From positions 2,356,001 through 2,420,000 of the forward strand of contig JBAJFE010000026.1 in NCBI GenBank assembly GCA_037903355.1: a stretch of 64,000 nucleotides of DNA, read 5' to 3'. The translations under genes and the position numbers were made by a program. Shown piece by piece: positions 43,350 to 54,722 of the stretch. Source of the stretch: Trichuris trichiura (Eukaryota; Nematoda; Enoplea; Trichinellida; Trichuridae). Each line of letters opens with the position of its first letter. Positions within the stretch are counted from its first letter, which is position 1. The notes under the pieces are model-generated. The model was not told where the DNA came from and searched no databases. It saw only the letters and a list, made by a program, of their open reading frames with translations.

Positions 43350-46300
43350 ATGGCTGACGCTCAAGACGTAGCAGAGTACACCGACCGTTCTTTGCAGTCG
43401 TACTACTGCAAGTGTGGACAAATCGCTTTGATTTTAGGTAATCGACCGTGCCGTTTGAGTTTAGCATTGATCTTCGTGTTTTAGATACGACAATTGACCG
43501 CTTACCATTACGACCGAAGGATCGCGCCCGAGTTTTGGACGAACAGAGAAATATTTTTAAGATCTTTCATGACCCTTTCGAAACCGTTTACATTGAATGG
43601 TTTGCTGAGATGTTTCGTCAGTCGTTATTTTCGTGATGCCTGGTTATTAGGCCTGAAGGTTACGAGCAGCAGTGCCGAAAGAAGTGCAAAAAATGTGGAG
43701 CATTCTTGTTTTATGAGCATCCTACCAAAGCTGGTGTATACTTTCTTAAAGAAAACTCTGTGTTGGGTGTAAAGCAGATTAACCCATCAGCAAAGTTGGA
43801 AGGGGAAGCACAGAATGTAAAAAAGGTAAAATTGCCGAGTTGTGTCCGTGTGCTCAATGCATTAATGTTTTGATTTAGGTAATGATTACAAAGATGGTGA
43901 AGAATTCAGGAAAGTTTGGTTCTGTGACAGTTTCAACTATTGATGAAGAAGAAGAGGAGTTGGAAGCGGTAAGTTGTAGAAACTTGGGCAGCTGGCATGC
44001 TCTGTTTGCCTTCTTTATGAACACTGCCTTTAATTATGCTTCTATGGGCAGCCAAAACTTTTTTAGCGTTTCCACCATATGTAAATGTATTAATTTCGAA
44101 TATTGCATAGTTTTTCCAGGTAGTAGTGTAGTCGTACGCTTTTTGAGATGCGCGCAAACTGATTTAAGAAAACGACTCTTGGAGAGTAGTTATTATTTTT
44201 GTTCGTTCTGCGGTATTTCAATAAAAGGTCTGACCGAAATGTTTCAATATGTCTTAATACATTCTGCCTTTTTTTATAAGTGGAGACACCTGATAGGATG
44301 TTTTCGTTAGCTTTCTGAACTTCTTACGTCCCGTCTGCAGCGAACAGTCCCGTAGAATTAAGTTGATTAATTTACAATAATGAGAATAGTGGAAGCAGCA
44401 AGCTATCGTTTCATTATTGTACACCTAGTTTAAAGCTTTGTGCAGGTTTTAAGTCTGGGTCTTCTTGGCTCATGTTGCAGACTTACTATTTCTCTTCCAA
44501 ATACCACAAAGAAAGACATGCCAATTTGTGGATTGTGACTATGGATTGAGCAGGTCTTTCTAAGTGATTTAAAAGCAGGGAATGGTTCAGTCATTATCGA
44601 AGTTGACATGGGTAGCGTTGCGATGGTTCTAAGTCGTTATCTATACTTGCTATTTCAGAAATTTTGGGAATAATTGTTGCCTGCTTGACTATTCCGCCAA
44701 TCATTACTGAAAAAAATTAAGAAAAAATTTATGAGTACAATTAACGGCTTTATTGTACAAATAAAGGACCCATGTTTGTCTGATAGCCATAGCCCAAAGT
44801 TGTACCGCCTTCATAAAATCCGTGATTCTACTCAGTGCAACTTTCGGCAGTGTCCCAATGAAGTTGTTCTCTTGTCTTAAGAAAGTAATTTATCCTTTGA
44901 TAGGCAGAAGACGATTGCATGCTGCAACCCGTAAAGAATTTTGCAATAAAATAGGAAACTTTTTCCTTCATTTTGACATCCTGGTGAGCTATGATATTAA
45001 CGACCTTTCAGGAGCACAACACATTGACTGTCTTGGAGGAATTACTGAGCATTAATGAAGTCTTGAATCATAGAACTAGAGCGACTCAGTTATGTGTCAA
45101 GAATTAGCTATTTTTTGTCTGATGAAGGAAAGCTGTTTTTTCCTGTAAGGAAGTGAAGCTCAGCGAGGAGCAGTTTTTATGGAAAGCTTTAAAGTGGAAA
45201 GCTTTTTCTAGGGTAGATGTTTCCACGGTTCCCAAGACGTTTTAGCGCTATGCAGGCGACACTTGTGTTATGACGGTGAATCTTTTCATATGAAATCTTC
45301 GCGGAATATTTCTCAGGCAAATTATTTTTGCTGAAGAAGAGCTTTAGGCATTAACTTTCTTTCCTCGACAGTTTAGTCATCACAGTCGAAGATCACCTCA
45401 AGGCTGCTATTAATAGAAAAGTACGCGTTTCAATCGACAACCTTTATTTCTTTACACACCACTGACGGGTGCGGAAATTATCAGGTAAATAATGGATAGA
45501 CCATTCGACATTTATAGTCCGCAGTTTTTTCGGGCTCATCGACGTTGCGTTAAAAAACATTTTTTTCATACGGTAGGTATCCCAGATAGCACTTTCCCGG
45601 AGTAATAAATCGTAAGGTAAATTGTTCCTGCGGTGCAAGTTGAAAATCCGTAATAGTTACCTTTTATTAGTAATCCCTTACGCTGAAAGTATTGAAAAAG
45701 AACAAAACAGCTATGCAGAACATTAAATTTTCTGTTTTTTTCGTGAGTTCGCATATTACGAGATCTTTTGTGAGGAAACGTATGGTCGAAATATCACGCA
45801 ATAATAAGCTTGGAGTTATTTGAGAGGCGCAGTGTTGTTACTCAGTCTCATATACGGGAGAAATTGAAGGGTACGTTATTTAACAGGTTCAATCAGCCCG
45901 TCTGCTGACACATTAGGGTAATTGAAAAGACAGACTGGGTGGCTTTCTTATGTGAGGTAGTTAATAATTACTTAACCCAACTGTAATCATGGATCAGGCG
46001 ATTAACGTATCCTCTATTGGAAAAATGGCTTACAGTGCTCTTCAAATGCTTATGGAAACGGAAAGAATACGTCAGGAACCTCGTCTTGTTTAAAGTTAAA
46101 TTGAAGTGGCAACCTTTTTACGACGCATCATTACAATTACCTGTAAGGGACAAAATCATCAGAATATGGCTAAGCATAGTCTCAACCGATAAGGGCATTT
46201 TTCTATATCATATTGATTAGAAAAGTTTCGACGTAGACCGCCGGACCCTCAGTAAAGCAATCTTATAGCTTGTTAGAAATTTTCAGTTAAGCTTAGCTTA

Positions 46301-48500
46301 GCGTTCGTTTGCTTTCCTCGCCACTGACATTATTGAGTATTCAGAAGGAAAAAACGTTATTTCTGGTCATGAGTGCTCCGGAAAAGGATTTGTTACACAA
46401 GATTGTTACTAAATGTCCATTTTCCGAAAGCGTGTGACCATTTCGAAATGTGAAGCAAGCATGTACACATAATAAATGCGGACACTAGTTTTTAATATAC
46501 AGGCGGCCCTCGTTATCCGCAGTTAATTCGTCCAACATTTTGAGCATTTTACTGCGTTAAGTTGAATTCCGCCTTATATAGGCTACCCTATGAAAAAGGC
46601 TAAATAGCTTATATTCTAGCTGCGTATTTCGTCCTGTCCCCTTGAATTTCTTCGGTAACGTCGAGGCAGCTACGAAATAAGTCGATGCCGTTTCCTCAGT
46701 GATCTTTAAATTCTTGAGATTGAAGCGCTTCACGTAGTTTGCTAGTCATCCTTTGCTAGCAGTAAACCTTTTTCTCTCGTTCTCTGCAACCACGCCAGAG
46801 AAGTGCTCATATAGGCTCAACGCTTTCTCCCGAATAACTTTCTCGTCGACGAGGACATTCTTCCGCGACATGTCCTCTATCCAAACGCTTAGCGCTTTCT
46901 CGGCCTTCACGAGGACCTTGTTGCGAACTACAGCAGCTCTTTTCGCCAATGAAGGGTCAGGATGCACGTTCCCTCCAATCTCAACTTCCTTCCGTTTTAT
47001 CGTACGAATGCTGGATTCATTCTTCCCGATCCTGCGGCCTACTTCGGCAAATGACAATCCGCTTTTCAAAAGATCGAGGACTTCTACTTTCTCATGAAGA
47101 GTAAGGATGCTACGTTGTCTCTTAGCCCTAGAGGAACCGCTTACTTGCCTTCTGTCTGCCATCTTCCTGTGCGACACCATTCAAACGACGCGAAAGTTCA
47201 GACCTACCACGCTGCAAGGAAACAGATGTTCTTGCACAGCGAATAGGCTCGAAAACGCGCACGGAGCAATAATGAGCAGTCAGAAAAATGACAAGGCCTC
47301 ATTAGCATTGTGCACGGTTAGAGAGCACTGTGGGCAGAGAAAGTCTTTCGCGAACGCGCAGATGATCACACCTGCTGCACAGGCATGCAACGACACTAGT
47401 GCAATTATAATGCCGGCCAGCGGTGTGCATGTTTTTGTGAAAAGATGACGTCACTATTTCACGCTGGACAAACCGCGTTGTGTAGAATCCGCGGATAACG
47501 AGGGCCGACTGTATTCGCAAAGTTGTTTTTCAGCAGACTGCACCTTATATTCTTTTTTCTCAGAGTTTTCTTTATTTTGCAGTCATTTTCTGGTTTTTTC
47601 ATTCTACCGCTATGTAGCATTTCATTTGGCAGATAGAAAAATACCATCTTTTTTGTAAGGGTAAACAAGTAAAATTAAATAGAGTATGCATGTTTGAGCA
47701 TCATTTGTGTCACTTGAGTACATGATGTGAGCTTGATTATTGAGTTTTCCTTCCGTTAACCAATGTTGCAAAAGTCTCGATTGCATTGCGGCTCCCTTGA
47801 GTCCTGCAATTTTTCTCTGTGAATCGTGTTTGTTAATTGAGGCGCTTTTAAAGTTCCGCCATTTTTATTTTCATCTTTTTGCCATTAACTGTTAACAGGG
47901 CAAAGCAGAGTTATGGAAAAAGCTAACGTTTTTTGCTCACTTTGCTTTACAATTCAAAAGTGTTACGTTAATAAATTTCAATGTTGTCTTGTGCATTTAT
48001 TAATAATTCATTAAAGCAGATTGTGAATATGGTTGGAGGTTTGTTACTTACGACGAACCCGTTTATTGCGCGAATTGTTTCAGAGCTTTAGGGATGAGGC
48101 AAATACGGAAACCTGCGCAACCGTTCTCAGAATAAAAGTGCGCGTCGTAATTAACATATCTTGAACATGGAAGCCCATCTACCGATTAAACTGTATCCTG
48201 TACTTTATCGAATTGAATATGTGATCTTTTAAACCTGTGTGCTTTTCGCTTTTGCTGCTTGATAAACGGTTGATAGCTTAGGATGGTTTTACCTTTTCAG
48301 AAAGAGATCGCCGAATCATACTCAAACAATGCGATTGTTGTGGAAAAGCAAATGAGAAGGAAGGGCATGTTAAAACGACAAGAAATGGTATGCAAGTTTG
48401 CACTGTCTTTTTGTTCAAAGTTGCGTCTATATTTCAGCTTAATGAAGCAGAAAGACAGAAAAGATTGCAACGTCGCGGAACCCTTCTTGAACCTTTCTAA
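43350..48500 (+). CDS. STEEP1: STEEP1 homologue (STING ER-exit protein family)
   Basis: Human STEEP1 (formerly CXorf56) promotes ER exit of STING. Six exons (43350-43437, 43485-43599, 43651-43825, 43879-43968, 48301-48387, 48438-48500) join in phase to about 205 residues (human 222). Conserved blocks: [31 protein letters not shown], a second Cys pair in [53 protein letters not shown] and the end RRGTLLEPF. The two C-x-C/C-x2-C pairs probably bind a metal. Intron 4 is 4.3 kb, against about 50 bases for the other introns, and contains a Tigger-type transposon; its length explains why the C-terminal exons are easily missed. Whether this worm has STING is unknown, so the role may be an older ER-exit or transcription-related one. 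Confidence 0.93.
46500..47511 (-). mobile_element. Tigger/pogo-type DNA transposon, internally deleted
   Basis: The 1,012-base element is bounded by terminal inverted repeats CAGGCGGCCCTCGTTATCCG (left) and, read inward from the right end, CAGTCGGCCCTCGTTATCCG, about 23 bases with two mismatches. It is flanked by TA on both sides (46498-46499 and 47512-47513), the target duplication of the Tc1/mariner-pogo superfamily. It encodes only the N-terminal part of a transposase on the minus strand; the catalytic DDE domain is absent. It lies in intron 4 of STEEP1, opposite to the gene. Non-autonomous and presumably dead unless moved by a relative. Confidence 0.88.
46746..47180 (-). pseudogene. Truncated Tigger-type transposase fragment
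   Basis: ATG at 47180 opens 144 codons. A Psq-like helix-turn-helix ([20 protein letters not shown] then [16 protein letters not shown]) is followed by a CENPB-type DNA-binding domain ([20 protein letters not shown]). The frame stops with TGA right after FTASKG, where relatives have Trp. Transposase-like sequence continues in the same frame beyond the stop ([15 protein letters not shown]), so TGA is a nonsense lesion in a Trp codon rather than the natural end. Similarity fades before any catalytic aspartate, consistent with internal deletion. Confidence 0.85.
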
Positions 48501-49990
48501 GCTGCTTTTGCCTTTAATGTAATTGTTGCCGTTTGCTATTGTGTAATGTGCACACTATAGCTGGTTAGTTTTGGTAAGGTGACTAAATTTTTGTTTCCGA
48601 AGGTTACCGCTCCATTAAATTTTGTTGGCGTTTTGTACGTTAATAGTTTCTATCTTAAATGTAACAGCTTGCAACAGTCTCCGTTAAGTTTCATGCTTTC
48701 TGATTTTAGTATACTTCCTATCTTAGATGTTTTATCTGATTAAGTTTAAAAATTGGCGTTTAGGAGTGACGTAGACGCATGTGAGAACACCGGCTTATTT
48801 AACCACACCAAGGCTTTTCATTTCATTGCATGATTAGATTACTTGTTACTTATGAATGCACTGCAGGCTGAAACGGCCACGTAGCACATGTTGATTTCAT
48901 TAGATCTTATTCTGTTTAAACAAAGTGTGATTTAAGCAAACTGTTCTTACTTTGAAGATGTTAATTCTTGATAATTCTCAAGCGATTTTCCTTACGTCGT
49001 CTTCGGGTTGCTGATGATGGAATAAGAACAATCCGGAAAGTGCTGAAGTAAAAGGAAAAGAGTTTTTAAAGAGCAGATCAATTCTCATTCGTGCGCTTCA
49101 CAAAAAAATGTTTTGAATTTTTTAACGTTGTAATAACGTATGACGAGTTGGCTGAGTGCTCATTGTTCTCTTCTTATTTCTGCATTTCAAAATTAGTTTA
49201 ATTGATTTTTGGCGTAAACCTGCAAAAGAATCAGTGAGGCGTTAAGTAGATTGTCAACGCGGAGTTTGCATTTGTGCAGTGGTGGAAGTTTTGTCAATGC
49301 TTTTATGTTGTGATATGCTAAGTCAACTTTCTACAATTGAATGCGTTAATAACCTTTGAAGGTTTCGGAGCTGACTGGTTCCGTGGTTAAGGGCATTGCT
49401 CACTTCGAAAAGCTACAACTTTCAATAACGTTGAATCAATTTACTGCGTACGTTTACGACGTTCTTTGACAGGATATATGTTTCCTATTGGAAAGAAGTT
49501 ACGGGCTTCTTAGTCAAAACGATTATATCGATCCTGTTTTCACCGTACGTTAACATGTCTTTACCAATTGATCATGCAAGCTTTGCTGCTAGCGTTTCTC
49601 AGCTTAGCATGACAACATAGAATCATAATCGATCTATGATTGGAGTTTGGAAAGGAAAAGTTTAATTGTTCTGTGTGTTGCAGCAGTTTGGAAGGAGATT
49701 AAAAGCTGGCCGCACTGTTGGAATCAGCTGAACGTCCCAGCTGAGATTTGCTGCTGCGTTTTGTCTGGAAGGTCTTCCTGACTCGTCTAACTTACACCGC
49801 CTTCGACTCTCAACGTGCTACATTGCCAAATGTGCAATGTCATTGGTTAGCAAGGAAGTGCCCGTTCTTAATGAGCGGTCAGTCTAGACCGCGCTTTCCA
49901 CTGCTGCGAATGCGACGTGACGTTTATCGACTACTCGGCATATGACAAGCACGCCACATTTGCAACCCCATTCGTCATCGCAAATATCCT
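48501..49990. other. Intergenic, no gene recognised
   Basis: About 1.5 kb of A+T-rich DNA between STEEP1 and the secreted-protein gene. An ORF at 49748-49945 has no recognisable family and no signal for expression. No repeats stand out. Confidence 0.5.
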
Positions 49991-51696
49991 ATGATTTCTT
50001 TTCACGTTTTGCTGTTCTTCATTCACCTTGCAAGCGGTAAGTTAAGCATTTGAAACTACATATATTGCTATATATTTTTTTCAGCAAATACTTTATGGCG
50101 TATCACAGTTTCGTGTCCCGATAATACTACCTCTGACCTGCCTGATTTCATTTGTAACGACCTGCTCCCACTGTGTTACAAGCAGTCAAAATATCATGGA
50201 CACAAGCCACTTATCAAATCAGATTACTCATTAGAATGCTTTGTGAAAAATGCATCAGAGATTAGGCTATCTGTTTACAAGTTGCATGTTGAGCTTTCAA
50301 AGAACAGTTTATCAGTGTTATCAGGACCTGTTGTGGTGAAATTAAGTCCTCTTTTACCAGCTGATATTTTGGCAGTGATTTCTAAATTGGAAGTGCCTGT
50401 TTTAATAAGCATTCGGAGAAACGACATTGCACAAAATTTGACCAGTTCAAACAATATTGTTTCAAAAGGAGTCGAGCAGGTTTTCAGTAAGCTTACAACA
50501 TTGCTCGATGGTGGAGTACGACTACCGTGTGCACTGTTCGACAGACCAGCAAACTTCACTATTTGTATTAATGCAGAGGAAAATAAAGGGGTTTTTGTTA
50601 AGCATGAACTTTCTACATGCACCGTTTTAAGCGTCCATCAATGGAAAGAATACGCTATCCAAATGCGGACTGACCGTTTATTTCCATGTGAAGGTATTGG
50701 TATTTCTGTGAGTACGAAAACCCCGAATTGCTCCAGTGACGTTGTCTTGCACCAACTTCGGCTTTTGGCTATCCAAGATCGTCTGTATAGCCCAATAGAG
50801 ACAAAGCGTCGTGGAGTATACGTGGGGGAGCAAAGATTGCAGCCTGGAGTATCCGTCGTCAATTTTCATTGCAATTACTTTGATCTGATATATCCTGAAT
50901 ACTGTTTTCAAATGGTGTCGGTTCTCGGCGACGGATTCGTTCAGCAACATGCGCAACGTTGTGTATCGACTGAATTGAAAACGAGTGAGACTTTTTTTTT
51001 TAAATTTGCATTTGCGCAAGTCTCCCGCTTCTCCAAGGGTTTATAGCTTGCAAATACATTTCAGCTAATATGCCTGTGACTCTCCTATTGTTTATGCTAT
51101 CTTTTCCTGTTAATCTTTTGCCTGCGATAGTGTCTTGTCTTTTGCTAATCAGCAATTTTCGATCAGTAGTTCCCATGATGGCTAAATGATTAGTTAGTCA
51201 TTGAACATGAAAAAGGAAGGTCAGTTCCATGTTTAGAGTGCTATCATGAGCAATGATGTGATGAGATAGTTGACCCTTAGGCGATTTTCATTTCCCAGCT
51301 GCTCAAGTGGTTGCATCTGACTCTCCGATAGCGATTGATTGTCTAGCAATGGTTGCTAATGGAGCTGTGATAAACTCACCCTTGATTACCATTCTCCTTG
51401 AGCAGTCCTTCATTGTGAACATCCAAGAAGGCGTGAGAAATGTGTTCATAGTGAAGTACAGCTGTTTGATTTATAGCTGCAACGTGATCGTGTACAACCA
51501 AACTATCTATCCTATCAATCGATTTCAATCTTTAATTTTACCGCATCTGACCCATTGTTTTTTAAAACAACTTCATCCCAAACGTCGCTTAGTCCAGCAG
51601 ATCACCTTTCTGGTAAATGGCAACTTTTCGAATAGTATATTCATAAGCTGTCAGTGTAACAGCAGCATTGAGCTGTCAGGACTGAACGCGTCGTAG
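49991..51696 (+). CDS. Secreted Cys-containing protein, unidentified
   Basis: Three exons (49991-50036, 50085-50984, 51299-51696) join in phase to 447 residues. Exon 1 encodes a signal peptide (MISFHVLLFFIHLAS); the mature part starts near ANTLWRITVSCP. About 20 cysteines and several N-glycosylation sites (DNTT, KNAS, QNLT, ANFT, NCSS, YNQT, NFSN, CNSS) indicate an extracellular, disulphide-bonded glycoprotein. I see no second membrane segment, no protease motif and no named domain. The gene ends at TAG without an obvious anchor, although a further exon cannot be excluded. It could be a lineage-specific secreted protein or a diverged receptor ectodomain. The exon junctions are good GT-AG sites (GTAAGT and GTGAGA donors), so the gene is probably real even though the function is not known. 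Confidence 0.7.
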
Positions 51697-54600
51697 TACA
51701 CTTTGCTATGGAGTGACTGCGCGTTGAAAAAATTTCCAAAACTCTTTGCGTCCAATCGATTAAGTAACTGAACGGATAAGTTCGTTTACAAAAATAGAAT
51801 GTCTTATGTACGGAAATTATGGTCGAACCCATTGTGCTAAACAAGTTTTCAGTGACTTCTGATAGACTGATTGTTTTTACGTTTCATTGTTGTTTGGGAA
51901 AATAATTTTTTCTCTTCTGTGACTTCTTGTGGACAGCCTTCTTAGCAACATTTTAATCGAAATGTCGCACATTTTATCCGTTGAAAAATCTGTGTACATA
52001 AATGTGTTCTGCTATTCTCGTTAACAGTAAAGTTTGTTTCTTTTCATTGCAGTATGCTTTGCAACTGTTTAGACATATTTCCGTAATGCATTCACTTGGA
52101 ATGTTAATGATAGGCTGACTTATATAGTAATGCATTGATCGTTTGGTCTTAGGAGTTTTGTGTGCGAACAATTTTAGCTCCATTTAAGATTTTTTGCAGT
52201 ACATAGAATTTAGCCTAAGTTAGCCGTCGACTCAATCAGTTTTTTGTGGCAGCACCAAACAGGCGATGAATGAACTTATTTCCCAGATGCGAAGCTATCT
52301 TGCATTGAAGTTTCCCTTGACTTTTATCAGCTCACTGTATGCAAGTTTTTTAGAAACTAACTTGTTTAAGGAGTACCGATTCACGGCCGATGGTCAGCCT
52401 GGAAAGGTTGGGGCTCTTGTTCGACCGGTTGCAATGCTGTTCAGCACCGTTTCCGTTTTTGCGACAATCCGCCTCCTCGTTTCGGCGGCCGTTTCTGTGA
52501 AGGTGTAGGAATGGAGACTGCCCGTTGTAACAGCTCTTGTCACGGTAGGCTGAATCTCCCTGAATTTTTTCTCTCTTCTGGTGATTGAAGTAGAGTTAGT
52601 TGTTCTTCTCTTCAATTTAAATCTTTTCTTTTTGTGTTTAAGAGTTTCAAAAATTTGAAACAGCAGCGCCACTTTTAATCTTATTGTCCTTTTCTAATTA
52701 AAACTGCTCAAAAAATACGCTTTATTTCTCTAAGAGAGGGTCATCTCTTTCATTTGATGCAGTTTTTGTTCGTTGTTTTTTTCATTGTTCAGAAAGATGT
52801 CATCAGTAAGAATGGGACCTAAACCTTAAGTGTCTAATCTATCAATTTGGGAGCGCATACACGATCAATGTCTGGTAGATCAATTTTCTATTGGAGAATT
52901 TGATCGGTGCAAAATAAGCAGATGAAGTACAAGTAATTGCATCTTGGTCACATTCCCGGAATGCAACGGGATTTTGGAGTGATACAAAAGATTCTATTTT
53001 ATTTTTCTTTGTGAAATTTAAGCTTTTTATGTCGGGTAACGGGTTTCTATTTTTATGTACCTGCTGAAGTGGTAGCCGTTTTGCATAAACAGCTCCTTTA
53101 GAGTTGGTTCTTTTTCTGTTATTAAATTAGTGTAGGGAGATATCAGGCATGAGAACGTCGATTATCCAGACCAAACGGGACCGAGGGTTATCCTGATAAT
53201 TGGATACCAGTCCTTTTTGTTTTGTTTGTTTTCGGTTCATGTAATGCAGAAATTGGTTTCTTGAATATTTTTTTAATGTACACGAATTTATTACAGTTTA
53301 TTTGATGGGAAACGCTTTATCTAAAAATCTGTTATATGTACACTTTTTTAAAGCTGTCAACCGTTTCTTAGCTTCTAACTTATGGTTGTTTGCTTTTGGA
53401 TGCTTTTTAACGAAAATAGTTGCCAAAAATCTCAAACGATCCCAGGGAAACTTGAGAGCATTCAATGACTACATCGCACGAAGCGCGTGCATATTGTTTA
53501 ACTTAATCTTTTTCGTCAAGTTATTTTTTTTTCTTCCATTTCCATTTGTACGTATGGTAACAGCAGAACAGTTTCAGCCATAACTTATTGTCTGAAATTC
53601 TACACCTTCATTGTTGTAAGCTGATAACAAAATTGCCGCATTTATTTGATATTGGGAGAGCTTTCCAACCGTTTGGAGATTTTGCCGTTTCTTCATGAGC
53701 ACTGATTTTGCCAAAACTTTTATTTACTTTTCCTTCGGTAAGTTCTCTCCGCAAGCTCCTAAATGCTGGCTACTTTATAGAACCTCAGTTTTCTGCTGTC
53801 ATGTAGCAGCAATTCTCCAATCACGCCAGCTCATTTTGTATTCCACATAGTTATTTTCTTATAATGAAAAATGGCTGAGCTGCTGTTTCCGAAATAAACA
53901 TTTCAGGTTTTTGGTTTCATTTTAATCCATCAGTTATATCATCCAAGTAACATTTAAGCACGAAGAAGTTCACAGTTGCACGTTCATCAATTTTTTTCAC
54001 TCATTTTGCAGGTGGCTTCGAAAGAACGCAATTTATTATTGATCATCCCATGCTGTTTTTGCTAATAACGTTTTTAACCTTGATCGTGGCTTTGGACCAA
54101 TGTGAATAAGATTTTCTGGGTCTTGTCTCCTCGGCGTCTCACCGTCATCAGACTTGAGTAAGAGCAAAAAAGAGTGATTGGCGTGCTCTCCAGTAAAGGC
54201 GGAACGAATTAAAGGCGTGCTTGCCAGAACCTGCATTGCTCAAACGGTAGGGCGACCAAGAGACAAGATCTGATTTTTTTTATACTGTCCGCTGACTTCG
54301 AGTACGCTCATCACCAGTCGTCAATTAACAAACTAACTCCGCACTTTATATCACTTTCTGAAAGTGAAGAACTCGTTTTAATATTAAAGCGTTTTCTGAC
54401 TAACTTTTGAAACATTTTCGCTTACCAGCCAATCCAAATAACAAATATTTTAAGTGATATTGTTGTTGAAACAGCACATTCCACTGCATCACAGAAGTGA
54501 AAAATAACTATTCTTCATTTTTTTCATTTTATCATTCATTCGCTGATAAGTACACCGTGAGCTCACATTTGCAGTCCCGCTTTAGTAGCGTTATTATTTC

Positions 54601-54722
54601 GGTGTTGTATACGTGATTTCAAACTAAGTTCTAGAATTAAATTTGTTTCCTGTATAACACCTTTTTTCCAAACAGTTAAAGTTGTTGTTCTCAAATATAA
54701 TCCTGTCCATCGCTAATTGAAT
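51697..54722. other. Intergenic, no gene recognised
   Basis: About 3 kb. ORFs at 52266-52508 (plus), 52394-52672 (minus, basic) and 53302-53583 (plus, starting MGNALSKN with hydrophobic stretches) have no recognisable relatives and lack flanking exons. The first two overlap each other antiparallel over a G+C-richer patch near 52390-52510. Confidence 0.45.

Noticed and set aside
43882..44310. 142-codon plus-strand ORF after STEEP1 exon 4
   Set aside because: Its first part is STEEP1 exon 4; the rest is read-through into the long intron past a clear GTAAGT donor.
46753..47448. Plus-strand ORFs of 113-114 codons at 46.75-47.45 kb
   Set aside because: Antisense shadows of the Tigger transposase fragment and its end sequence.
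53302..53583. ORF starting MGNALSKN, possible myristoylated protein
   Set aside because: A TTG/ATG start in an A+T-rich stretch, with hydrophobic runs of a kind common in random frames here; no family or neighbouring exons.
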